DNA of 64,000 bases. Origin: Sarcocystis neurona. Lineage: Eukaryota > Apicomplexa > Conoidasida > Eucoccidiorida > Sarcocystidae. The DNA is taken from positions 391,555 to 455,554 of the forward strand of contig KL647307.1 in the NCBI GenBank assembly GCA_000727475.1, written 5' to 3'. A program made the position numbers and the translations under genes. Position 1 is the first letter of the stretch. Each line of letters starts with the position of its first letter. The notes beneath the pieces are model-generated. The model had not been told where the DNA came from, made no database searches, and saw only the letters and a list, made by a program, of their open reading frames with translations. Positions 29,889-41,800 of this stretch are shown here, one piece after another.

Positions 29889-32800
29889 CTAGAACTCCGA
29901 GAATGCAAGCACCTGTAGAGGACTGCTCACAGCAGCCCCACCACATTCATCAGTCACAAATGTTGTTTGCAGTGTACGTACAGCAGCTGTCCCTGGTGTA
30001 CTTTCACCAGCTGCTGGCGAAGAGCGTGCCCCGCCTGCTGGAACGTCGCACTCAGCACCAGGGGATGGCTGCTGTTCCCGTGTCGCTGCTGCTGGCATGC
30101 GAAGGAACCTAACAAACGATGCCAGAGTGTTCACGACGGCTTCTTTCCTAAAAATTCCCCCCTTTCCTCCTTCCTTCCGCTTCTTCTCTTCACGTGCACC
30201 AGTCGCGTCACTGCCCCACAACCGTCCCTGAGGCTGCTGCTCTTGCTGCTCGCCACCCCACGACTGCCGGTGCGGTTCCTCCTGCTCCCAGGGTAGCTGC
30301 TGGCGCTGCATTTCCCACGCGCGCTGCTGCTCCTGCCACACGTCCTGCTGCAGCTCTTCCGGCTCCCACTGCCACGGCGTCTGCCACGGCTCCTCCCGCT
30401 GCCATTCCTCTTGCTGCAACTCCTCTTCTCGCTGCCGTTGCTGCTGCGATCTTCGCCACTCCTGCTCCCGCTGCTCTTCTGGCTCCCGCTCGCGTTGCTG
30501 CTGCAGCTGCTGCCGCTGCCGTTGTTGTTCTTCCCTGGGGTGCAGCAGCAGAAAGGTCGACTGGCCAGCCTTCTTTTGGTGTCCGTTATTACCCGTTTCT
30601 TTGAAGGACACGCTTTCTTGTTCGCTGCTGCTGCTGTCTTGCCTCCTCTCTAATACGACGCGGGCGCACTTCCCTTTCCAGCAGACGCAGAAGCCGTCAG
30701 GGGGATTCGCCGCCGCGCGCACGAAGCGCAGCATTTTCCATTCTGCCTCGCTGGTCGCGCATCCGCTGCTGCAGCTTCTGCACTCGGAATCACAGCAGGA
30801 AAACGACGAAGGCGCTCGCGTCGCAGCAGATGGGCTGCTGCTTCCCTTCCTGCTATTGCTGTTACTCTCTGCGCCGCAGCAGCTGCTACTGCTGCTGCCG
30901 CTGGTGCACGTTTCTTCGCGCGCGGCGCAGACGGGCACGCACCTGGAGCAGCAGTGCCGCTCTTTTCTTGAGTGCGCGCATTCTCCTTCTCCGCAGCCTT
31001 CATCGCAGCAGCCAAACCATCCGCAGCACCTACCTACTTGCATGCGCGGCGCGGTCGCCCCCTTGGTTGCAGCTGCAACATCCGCAGAGCGCGCGGCAGC
31101 CTGCTCCACAGCCGGCCCGCGACTCGCGCAGCTACAAGCAGCACGGCGAAAAACCTCGAGCTGCAGCGGCCGTCGGCAACAAGGACACCTCTTCAATACG
31201 ACCCGAAGGGTAGCCGCCACAGCAGCACCACCAGCTGGGGCCCACACAGCAGCAGCAGCAGTAGCTGTCGAAGTAGATTCTGCAACAACAGCAGTTGTCG
31301 GTGCATCCGCAGCCGGAGCAGCACATGCTGTCAATAGACGCGCACCTTGTTCAGCAGCTTCAGCAGCTGTGAAGACTCCGGAGGCCGGCTCTCCAGCAGC
31401 AGCAACCTCTGTCAACGCACCTGCAGCTGACGTGATACTGCGGCGCCGCATGCGAGATGGTAGGAGACACGTTGCCCGCTGTATTTCGGTCTTCCGCGGG
31501 GCGTGAGAAGTGAAGAGGGTGGTGAGTTGCAGGGGGAAGAGATACCTTGCGTAGTTTTCCAACCGGTGTTTAAAAGTAACCGAAGCTGCTACGGATTTCT
31601 CCGCTTCTCTTCCAACAGCAACAGACGCTGCAGCAGCAGCGGCAGCAGCACAACACTCGGCAGCCGAAGCAGAACTGGCTGCAACAGTAAAACCTGCGTA
31701 GGTGCCGACCAAACAGCCCTCTGGCGCTGCAGCAGCGGATGCAGACTCAGCAGCAGCGGAAACACGAGAAGAAGCTGCGGAGTGCGAACCAGCAGGAGCG
31801 GTCCCTTCGTCACTGCCTGCAGGGCGGGTGGCAAAGGAAAAGGTACCATCCGCAGCAGCAGGGCAAGGAGCGGAAAGGCAAGCAGTGCCACATGCAGAAG
31901 GTGCGGCCGAATCCGATCCCTGCAACACCATCACGGCATCCTCTACGTGCCTCCGGTTTTCAGCTGCACGGTGTCGGCTCGTGGAAGTTCCACGTCGGTC
32001 ACGTTCACAAGTAACCCGCAGCCCTGCGTCACCTGCAGCAGCAGAACAGTCCCTGCGCGTTCCTCGGCCCTGCTCATAGGCTGCCGTGCTTGCGGCAGCT
32101 GGAGCCGGCGCCGCTGAGCCCGCGGCTCCTGCTGCTGCTGCTGAGCTGCAGCTAAAATACCAGCTGCTCGCGGGAAAGGGCCTGCTCCTGCTGCTTCTCT
32201 TGGTGCTTTGGCTTGTTGGTTCCGTCCGTACAACAGCTGCAAGTCTACTACAACGGTCGCCCTGCGGTATGGCGTCTCCTTCGTGTGTGTCTTTCTTCCG
32301 CTGCAGCAGTTCCTGCTGTTCCGGCTGGTGCTGCGCTGGGTGCAAAATCTCCTGCGACCTGCCTTGGGGAGTCCACCCGCTATGGAGGCCGACGTCATTC
32401 GACGTCGGACTGTTCTCACGGCAACTGCAGCAGATACTATTACTGCAGTTGGACCGCGGACGAGAGTCCATGTCAAGAGAATGTTTGCTGCTGGTGCTGC
32501 TGCTGCGACTCCTCGTAGCAGCTTGAGCGTGCCTATTGTCACCAGTGCAGCGGCTGCTGGAATCGAGCAGAGATTTGACTGCTGCTCGGCTGCTGTGACG
32601 CCAGAAGGTCGTCTGGTATTTTCTGCCGCTTCCTGCTTCAAAGATGGCTGTTTCTTCGTCGCCGTCGGTTCTGCTATTGCCGCTGCGGTGTCTTCCTGTC
32701 GCTCGACGGCCATGGCTGCAGGACAGCGGCGGACGTGACACACCGGCCGCAGCAGCAGGCAGCGCGAACAAATCCAACAGCACAGGCGAACAACAATACT

Positions 32801-35800
32801 GCCGGGCTGCACCCGCCTGTTGCAGCGCAGCACGTATGTATGCAGACGGCAGCAGCTGCAGCGAGAAGTTGCAGCTAGAGTTGAACTCTGCAGAAGCAAA
32901 AGAGGTGGACACTTGCAGCTGCTGCGGCTGCGAGAAGTTGCTGGTGCTACTGCTGTTGCTCAAGTGCGCCTTTTCCCTGCTGCTGCTCTCTTTGTCGCTT
33001 GCGTGCGATACCCCCCCACACGCAGAGCTCCCCATAAGCGCAGCCGGGCGAGAAGCAAGAGCGCAAGGAGCAGCAACACCGGGACGGGCAGACGGAGCTT
33101 CAGCTGAGGGCAGGGGTGCTGCAGCACCAGTGACCGCGCATTCAATAGCACCACCACTGCTGCTGTTGATGTGACGCTCAGAGACACACTGCACACCGTG
33201 CGACCACGCGAGAGAGCAGGCAGCAGGAGCCCCCCGTGAGGGATGCAAGCAAAGTGCAGCACCAGCAGCATCAGCAGGGTGCGCAGGAGCTGCAGGAGCA
33301 GCAGCAGCACCACGAGCAGCAGCAGCACCACGAGCAGCAGGATCACTCCAAGGAGCAGCAGACGGAACGCTGGCATTAGCAGGGGCATCATCTTGTTGGA
33401 GTTGCCAGAGCGGTGTGCATCTCGCCCCTGTCGAAGGGGCGTGGTCCAACGTTCGCTTGCCTGCTGCACCGCCTTCCGCAGTGGCACTCGCAGACAGTGC
33501 TGGAGCCAGCGCAGCTAATGCGTCTGTAGTGCGCGCCTCTGCTGCTATCGAGGCGGTAGCCACTGCTGGTCGCCAAGCTTCTGGTACATCGCCGCCTGGT
33601 GGGGTCGGCTCCCCGGCAACAGCAGCTGCTTTTCCGCATGCAGAGGACACATGAGAGGACGTGGTACATACGTCCTGCTGCACGCACGATGCACACGAAC
33701 AGCAGGAAGCAAGCACTCGCGTACGGAGGGCAGTCGTGGGTTCGACAGCTGGTTCTGCATGGCAACGGCAGCTGCAGCTCCTCGTCGAAGTGCGGGGGTG
33801 CACCCGGCCTGTTAGGCCCCCCCCCTGCGTTCCCTGTTGCAACTGCTGGTCTTCTTTGATCCACCGCCACCGGTGCTGCGGCACGTACTCCCGTAGATGA
33901 AAAGCTGACGGTTCTTCTGCTTGCTGCTGCTGCTGTTGCTGCGAGTGCTGATGCAAGTGAGACGCCGGCGTGTCTTCCTCTTGCTCTCTTTGGTGCTGCC
34001 GCGAGTGCTGCTGCAGGTGAGATGTCTGCGGCGCTTCCTGTCGCGCCTGTTGCCGCGTCTGGCTCTGCTGCTGCTGCTGCTGCCACGCATCACCAGCAGG
34101 CGTGGTCGGGACACAGAAACAGAAACGAGATCGCCTGCTGAACGTCTTCCCAATTGTGCGGTGTAGCTGCATGGGAGAATCCTCGTCGGACAGCAATGCC
34201 GCTGCTTCGTCTGCAAGTGAGAGTAAGGACGGTGTGGATTCTTTCGATCCGCCGTCACTCTTTTCTTCTTCTTCTGCCTCCTCTTCGACTCCATCACCAT
34301 GTACCGCTGGTACGACGCATCTCAAGAGAACATTCGCGTCTGCGTGCGCAGCATCGTAGAACCGGTGCTCCTCTTCTCGTGCTAACGAAGCCGCCTTTAC
34401 GCATGTTGTCTCTCCTGTTGTGCTGCATGCCTTGGCGTCCCGGCTTCTCCTTTTAACAAAAAAGTTGTCGGTGAGGCCTGCGTCGAAGGAGTGCTGCTGC
34501 TGCTGCTGAAGCCGTTGCTGTCGATACATACGCACAGCGTTTTCCTCTTGTACGCGCTGCAGCTGCTGCTGCAGCTCTTGACATTGGGTCCTGGCTGCCT
34601 GCTGCGCTTCCCGCACTTGCTGCAGATGCTGCAGCAGCAGCACCTGCAGCGTAAGATGTTTCTCCCCGGCGCACTTTGCTGCAGCGACGTTTTTTCCTCC
34701 ATCAGCCCGCTCGCCACGTGGCAACGCCTTAACAGGCACGTGGCCTGCGCGGCCGGCTGCTGGGGCCTGCGACGCACACGTTCGTATCGCAGTTGCAGTG
34801 GCAGAATTTGCTGTTACTGATGGGGCGACAGTGCCGCCGGTGCTGCTCGGTCGTCGCTCTCCGCTTGCTGCCGTCGGAGCTCCCTTGCCAACCGGACCTG
34901 CGTTTGCTGCCGCTGCTGTTTTTCGTCCTCCTCTTGGAAGTGCGAGGACGTCTGCTGCAGCAGAAGAGGGGAGTGTCGATGCTTCTGCTGTTACAGTGAA
35001 GGCTGTTGCGGCTGCGACGGCTGCTGGTGGCCCTCCTGCTAGAAATGTTGCTGTTTCTCTTCTTGCTGTTATGACTGCTGCGGCAGCGGCAGGCGCCGAC
35101 GGTGCTGGCGGACCTGTCGTTGCTGCGCCAGGTGGGGCTGTCCTTATTGCAGCAACTCCTAGCCATGCTGCGTCTGCTGACATTTCCGCCGCTGCTACTG
35201 CTGATGTTTTCGCGAGCATGCGCCTCTCTCCAGCTGCAGACTTCTGACGAAGAGCAAAATTGGCCGCCGCAGTGGGAAGCTCTGGTTCTCCCCTTCTACG
35301 TGCCTGTTTTCCTGCAGCTGCAGCAGCTGCTGCCGCATCTTTCACGCCGTGCGAGGCTGCAGCAGCATGGTCACTACTCACCTCGAGCACCCCACACCCA
35401 GCGACAGTACCACGTGTAGCACCAGCGTACGCTGGAGCGGCGTTACCGGCGCTAGGTGGCCCGACCCCGTCACCCACTGCTGCCGCAGCAGACCAAGCAG
35501 CAGCAGCCGTTGCTGCTGCAGCAAGGGCCGAAGAGCGGCCAGTTTCTTCCGTTGACTGTACCGAAGGTTCTTCCACTCCTGCGGCTGCCTCCTCTCTCGG
35601 AGCAGGGGCCTCTGCATACGGCGCTGCACACGCGGGAGGAGATTTCGCCGCAGCAGCTGGTGCTATTCGAGGAAACACGCTTGCAGACGGGGCAGCACAA
35701 ACACTTCCCGAAAAAGGGTCCGCAGCATCAGCAGCACCAGCGTCTGTTGCATATGGAGGATCAGCATCAGAAGCAGCAGCAGGACCATCACCGAGGGCTG

Positions 35801-38800
35801 CAGCAGCAGGGCTGGCGAGAGGAGCCGCAGCAGCAAGACGATCTGCTCGAAATCTTTCAGCACTCCCAGTAGCAGCACTTGCCCAGCAACGCGCAGAAGC
35901 AGCACCTGCCGTACGAGCAGCAGTTGGGAGGGCAATTTTCCTTGAGGCAACCACGCATGCAGCCGCAGCAGGGGCAGCAGCAGCAGCGGCGGTGCATGCG
36001 TCGGCGCAAGGAGGAGACTCAGCAACAGCACGCGCCAAGGCAACAGTTCCTGCAAAGGTAGCGCCAGAAACAGCAGCAACAGCAGCAGCACGGGACTTCT
36101 GAAAAGGAGCCCCAGGCTGCGCTCCACAGGAAGCTGCATCCACAACAGCAAGTGCTGCTGCCGGAGAGCCCAGATCGACAGCCGGAGGATCTGTGGCAGC
36201 AGACAAAGAAGGATCCTGCGGCGCTACCCGTAACACCGCAGCAGACGATCCTCCACACGGCAGTCCGGTGCTTGCATGCGCCTGAATCGTCGAGGACCTG
36301 TACTCTCCCGCCAGCCTCGCAGCAGCAGTAGGAAACACCCTATCTACTTCGCCTGCTGCTGCTGCTTCTTCTTCCTCTCCTGGGGAGGCTCCAGGAGCAG
36401 GCTCTGCTGCAGCAGATGCTGGTCGACATCCTTTCAGGCTTGCTGCTGCTGAAACGCATGTGCAAGGAAGCAACTCTGGCGTTGCCGCGACGTCAGGCAT
36501 TGCTGTCGCTGGTAACTCCGCAGTGAGGTCGCCTACTGCAGTTCCTGCTGCTGGCGATACTGCTGCTGCTGCTACTGGCTGGGTTGCTCCGGTAACGACT
36601 GCTGAGGCCCCTGCCACGAAGGGTGTAGCGGCCGTCGGCGGCGCTGCTTCCGGCGCGAACGAAAACGCTTGCAGAAGTGGTGAATGTGCTGCTGCTCCTT
36701 GCTTTGCCCCTGCTGCTGCTGTTGGCTGCTGCACTGCCGTCGCTTCGTAAGACGTTGCTGCTCCGGTTGCTTTCTCGCCCGCTGCTGCAACTGCTGCTTC
36801 GGGCTCCGTCGCTGCTCTCGCTGCTGCGTCTGATCCTGTTGCACCGGTTGGCGCTTCTGATAACCCTGTCACCGCCAGTAGCGCAGGATCTACCTGTCCC
36901 GCTGCTCCTGTTGTTTGTGGCCGGACTGTCGCTGCTGCTGCTGCGGCGCCATCTCGCTGCGCTGCTGGAGTTACTGCTGCAGCACCTGGCGTTACTGTTG
37001 CTGGTGCTGCTGCTGCGTCTGGATGCCCTCTTCCCTGTGGCGGCGACGACCTTCGATAAGAAGCCGCTGAAGTGTCTGCTGAGGCCGCTGTGTAGAACGT
37101 TGCTGCACCACGTCCTCTTGCTGCTGAGGCCGGTGTGGCTGCTCCTGCTGCTGCCGCTGGTGGCACGGCTGTTACGACTGTTCCCAGTAACGCTGGTGCT
37201 GCGAGGAGTCGCCCCGAAGACAAAAAGTTCGCGCTGAGTGCAGGGACTTTCTCCCTCGGACACGAAGTCGGAGGGAAAGCGGAACAAACGTTCATATGTG
37301 CCGGGAGTTTGTCAGCTTCTGCTGCTGTTTCACCAGAAGCACCCACCGCGGCAGCAGCAGTACGTGTTGACCCATTTGGCGGGGGACTTGCTGCTACTGT
37401 CGACGCACTAGCGGACGCCACAGCAGCAGCAGCAGGAACAGCAGCAACAGCTGCAGCGGTTATTAGTTGCTGTGCACTCTCGATGGTATCCGCTGCAGCG
37501 TGTGCCCTGCCAGCACTGGCGACGCAGTTCACAGCAACAGCTGCGCCAGAGAGGGGGGTGGCAGCAGTAGCAGCGCTGGTGGCAGGTGAAGAAGCAACTG
37601 CAGTGGAGCCAAACGTAGCCCGCGCTGCTGGCAGCCGTGCGGCAGTTCCAGAATCGAAGCCCAGATCAGCCTCAGGAGAGCGCGGACGCGCAGCAGCAGC
37701 AGAATCAACTGGACGGGCACGAGCAGCAGGAGGAGAGCGAGGACCGTCCGGCCCAGAACGAGCAGCAGAGCACCGCACGGGACGATGCGCCTCAGAGGTC
37801 GCAGCAGCAGCAAGAGCAGTCGTCAAGTCACTACAAGGCGAAGAAGGAGCAGCAGAAACGAGAGGACAGAAGTGTGCAGCAGCAGCAGCAGCTGGTACAT
37901 CCTGCGAAGCAGCAGTGGCGAGAACAGCCGGCTGTCCGACGGCCGCAGCAGCAGTCGCAGGCTGAGCAGCAGCAGGGGGAAACTGTGCGTCAACAGTGAC
38001 AGCATGAGGTCGCGACCGGGCAGCTGCTGGAGAAGACGCGACGCAGCGCGAAGCAGGGCGTAATGCGCCACTTGAGTTGCTTCTCGTTCTGTTGCACGCG
38101 CAGTGTTCTGTACGGTCAGCCGCCACGCCGTTCGTCAGTCTCATGCGTGCCACAGAGCAGCAGCGACAGATACCAGAGGCAGCGCCGCAGCAACCTGACG
38201 CAGCACGTCTGGGAAGTCGGCTGCACGTCACTGCAGGAGGAGGGGGGGAGTCCTGGCGGCACTGTCTCCCATCACCCACGCTTGACGTGTCACGTCTGCT
38301 GGTGGTACTGCTCGTCATGTACTTCTGCCCCCTGCTGCCGCTGCTGCGTCTTCCTCTGCTGCTGCTGCTGCTGCGTCTCCGTCTGCTGCTTCTGTAGCGT
38401 CTGTGCATGCTGCTGCCGTTGCTGCTTCCGTCTTTGTTCCTCTGAGTACTGATGGAGTGGCCGCTGTGGCAACTGCTCCTTCGTCTGTCCGTATTCCTGT
38501 CTCGCTTGCTTTCTCTGCTGCCTCGGTTGGAGCTGCTGCTGCTTCCCTGCGTCGTGCTGTTGCTGCTGTAGTGCTGGCTCGCTCGGCTGCTTCCGGGGCT
38601 GCTGCTGCTGTGGGTCCTCTGTCTCGTGTTGCTGCTTTTGTTTTTGCGCCTTCTCCCTCCGCTGCAGTTGCTGCCGCGCTCCCCTGCGCTGCTACCGTAT
38701 CTTCTCCTAAGCAAGCTAGCTCTCTCTCCACTGTGGCTGCTGCAGCGGGCGTTGCTGCTGCTTCTGCTGTCTGAAGAGCGTCCTCTTTCTGCCTTCTTCT

Positions 38801-41800
38801 CGCCTGTTCGTGCCTTGCTGCCCCCGCACCCCCCTTCCCCTCCCCTCCCCTCCAGCAGCCGTGGCGTCTGTGATTCCCTGCCCGAAGCGACGTGATGCTT
38901 GCTGCTCCTCCCACTCAACGCTTCGACTTTTCTTCCGCTGTTGCTGCAAAGTCTGCGTCGGCCGCTACTGCTGCGCTTTTTTGCGCTGCTGGTCTGACGT
39001 CTGCCTGCGATTCTTCTCCTCTCCCTGGGACTCCCTCCAGCAGTGCCACCGCTGCTGCAGCTGCGTCGTCTTCCCAGCTGCCATCGCCCTTTGTCTTCGC
39101 TGCCGGTGCTGCTCCTCCTCCCGTGTGGGGCAACCCTGCTGCTGCCTTTCTTTCGAGCAGCGCTGCACCGACGTCTGCTCCTCACTCTGCTGCTGCTGCG
39201 GCAGCCACACCTGTCCAAAGTCTTGCTGCTGCTCCACGCCTCTCCGCAGCTGCTGCTCAAGCCTGGCGGCGTTCTTCTGCTGCTGCTCTTTCGACGACAC
39301 GGCAGCAGTGGCAGAGCAGATGCCCGTCTCACAGCTTGCATCATCGGAGCATCGCCAGGAGGTTCGGGCTCACTCGGTGCTGCTCCTGCTGCTGCTCCAC
39401 GTCCTGCTGTTGTTGCTGCACCGTCTCCGACTGCTGCTGGTCTCCTTCCTACTCCTGGTCCTGCTGCCGCTGGTGCTGCCTCTTCCACGTCTGCTGCGCC
39501 CGACGCATCACCAAATCTGCTGTCGACAGGAAGCAGGGAAGCATGAGTAGCTGCAGGCGCCCCTGCTGAGCTCGCCCCGCTCCTCGCTGCTGCGCCTGCC
39601 GCTCCATCGAAGATTCGTGCCGCTGCTGGTCTTGCTCTTGCCTCTTGGGCAGCCGCTGCTTCTGCTGTTACAGGCGCGTCTGTAGCACCTGTCGCCCCTG
39701 CCTCTGCCGCACGTTTGTCCTTCCTTGGCACAGAAAGTCCCTGTCTCTGGCAAGACGCGCGTTCCTCTGAGTTCCTCTCTCTAAAGAATTTCTCGGCAGG
39801 TGAGGTCTGCCTCTTCCAGTGAACAACTCCATCAGCAGAAACGTCTGCAGCAGCAGCAATCGCAGCAGTGGCAGCAGCAGCATCGATACCTGCACGTGTT
39901 GTGGCAGCAGCAGCAGCAGCAGGTGGGAAACATGCACCAGTTGTCCCGCCTTTGGAGTGTACAGCTGCAGCCTTCCTCACGTCAGCAACAGCAGAAGGAT
40001 CGGCGTCAGGTGCAGGAACAGCAGCGGCACCAGCAGCACGAGCACCAGTCTGTTCTCGAATATTTCCTCGTTGAGACGCTGCGGCCGACTTCAGGCTGCA
40101 GCTACGGAGTGAGAGCAACACTCCTTTCTGCTTGCTGCAGCAGCTACGCGCGGCATCCGGGGCAGCCGTTGCATAGAGGAAGCTGCTGCTGTTCTTGCTG
40201 CTGTCTCCTCCGCAGCGGCACTGGCTCTTCATCCTCCCGCTGCAGCCAGGCGCACGCGCCAGATCCTGCTGCGGCAGTCGCTGCTGCCTCGTACTCACCG
40301 ACCGAGCGACAGACCTACTGCATGCGCGTGCGTCTGCTGCAGGCGCTGCAGCAGCCGAGTGAACAACAGCAGATGCAACAACAGCAGCAGGAGCCACAGG
40401 AACCCCTGCAGCAACCGACCGAGCAGCGCGGAGTGCTGCTAACGTCACGTCAGCAGCGAAAGATGCACGTGGCAACGGGGAAGCAGCAGCACGTTTGCTG
40501 CTGCGTCCGTCTGCATGCAGGTCGTCGGCAGCAGATGTGCCGGTCGCAGCAGGAAGAGAACTAGATAACTGAATCAAAGACGTGCTGCGGCTGTTGCAGC
40601 CTGCGCCCCTTGACATTTGTAAGGCTGCTGCTGTTCTTGTTCGTAAGAAGCAGGAAAGTCGGCAGTGCCGACATCGGCTGCAATTGCGGCTGCAGCACCC
40701 CACCGGTCGTCCGCAGCCGCACCCGTTGCCGTTGTTGCCGTTGCTGCTGCTTTTTTCTTTCACACGTAAACTGCTGCCATGCATGTCTGGGCCGCGGCAA
40801 CTTCGGCGCCTGCCGCTGCTGCTTCTGCAGCAGGACCTGGTTCTCAGTAAAACCCTGCTCCTGCTGTTGCTGCTGCTGCTGCCGCGTCGGGGGGGGCTGT
40901 AGCGCGCCTTGCGGTTCATCACCGCTACAAATGCGCTGCGCCTGCCGTCATCATCGCACCTGCTGCTACGGGCGCTTCGAGAACTCCTGCTGTTGCGTTC
41001 GCCGACGTAGCTGCTGTTGCTCCTCCTCTTCTTGCCTTCGGTGTGGCTGCTGCAGTTGCTGCTTGGAACGCCGCAGTAGCACGTGCTGGCGTAGGGCGCA
41101 CAAGTCTCGCTCCTTCTCGGAAAGGCGCTGCTACGCGTGCTACAGAGACAGTTGCTGCTACCACTGCTGCTGCCACTGCTGCTGCCTGGCTCACAGCTGC
41201 TGTTGCAGCTTTCTGCTGGCGCCGTTGCACTACCGCAGCAGGAGAGAGTCGGAATTTCTCTAAACACAAAGTCTCGCGGCCGGAGGAGGAATCCTGAGCG
41301 AGGTGGTGGGCCGCTGCTTGCGAGGCGACCGCTCCTGCTGCTGATTCTATTTGTGGGGAACACGCAGGCGCCTGCAGTCCAGGCGAAAGACCGTCCGCTG
41401 CTGTTGTCGCTGCTGCTACTGCTGCTGCATCCGCGTGTGCCTCTGCTGCTCCCGTGGCATGCAGTTCTGGGACTGCTGCTCCTGCTGCCTCTCGAAAAAC
41501 CGACAGGACTGCTGCTGCTGTATGCAGACTGACTCTCTCTGCTGCTGCGGGCTAGCCCCCTCCTGTTTTGGCAGTTGCATGCGGACGCGCTGCCGCTGCT
41601 ATAGCGACATGCGAGTCGCACGCTGCTCTCATCTGGACAACACATGACGCGGCTGCCACTGCAGCAGCAGCTGCTGCTGCCGTTGCATGCTCCTTCTACT
41701 TGCCTGTCTTTGCTGCTTTCGGCTAGTCCAGCGCTGCTGCGGCTACTGCTGCATGCGGATTGGCTGCTGCTGCTGTTGCAATAGGATCGGCACTCGCTGC

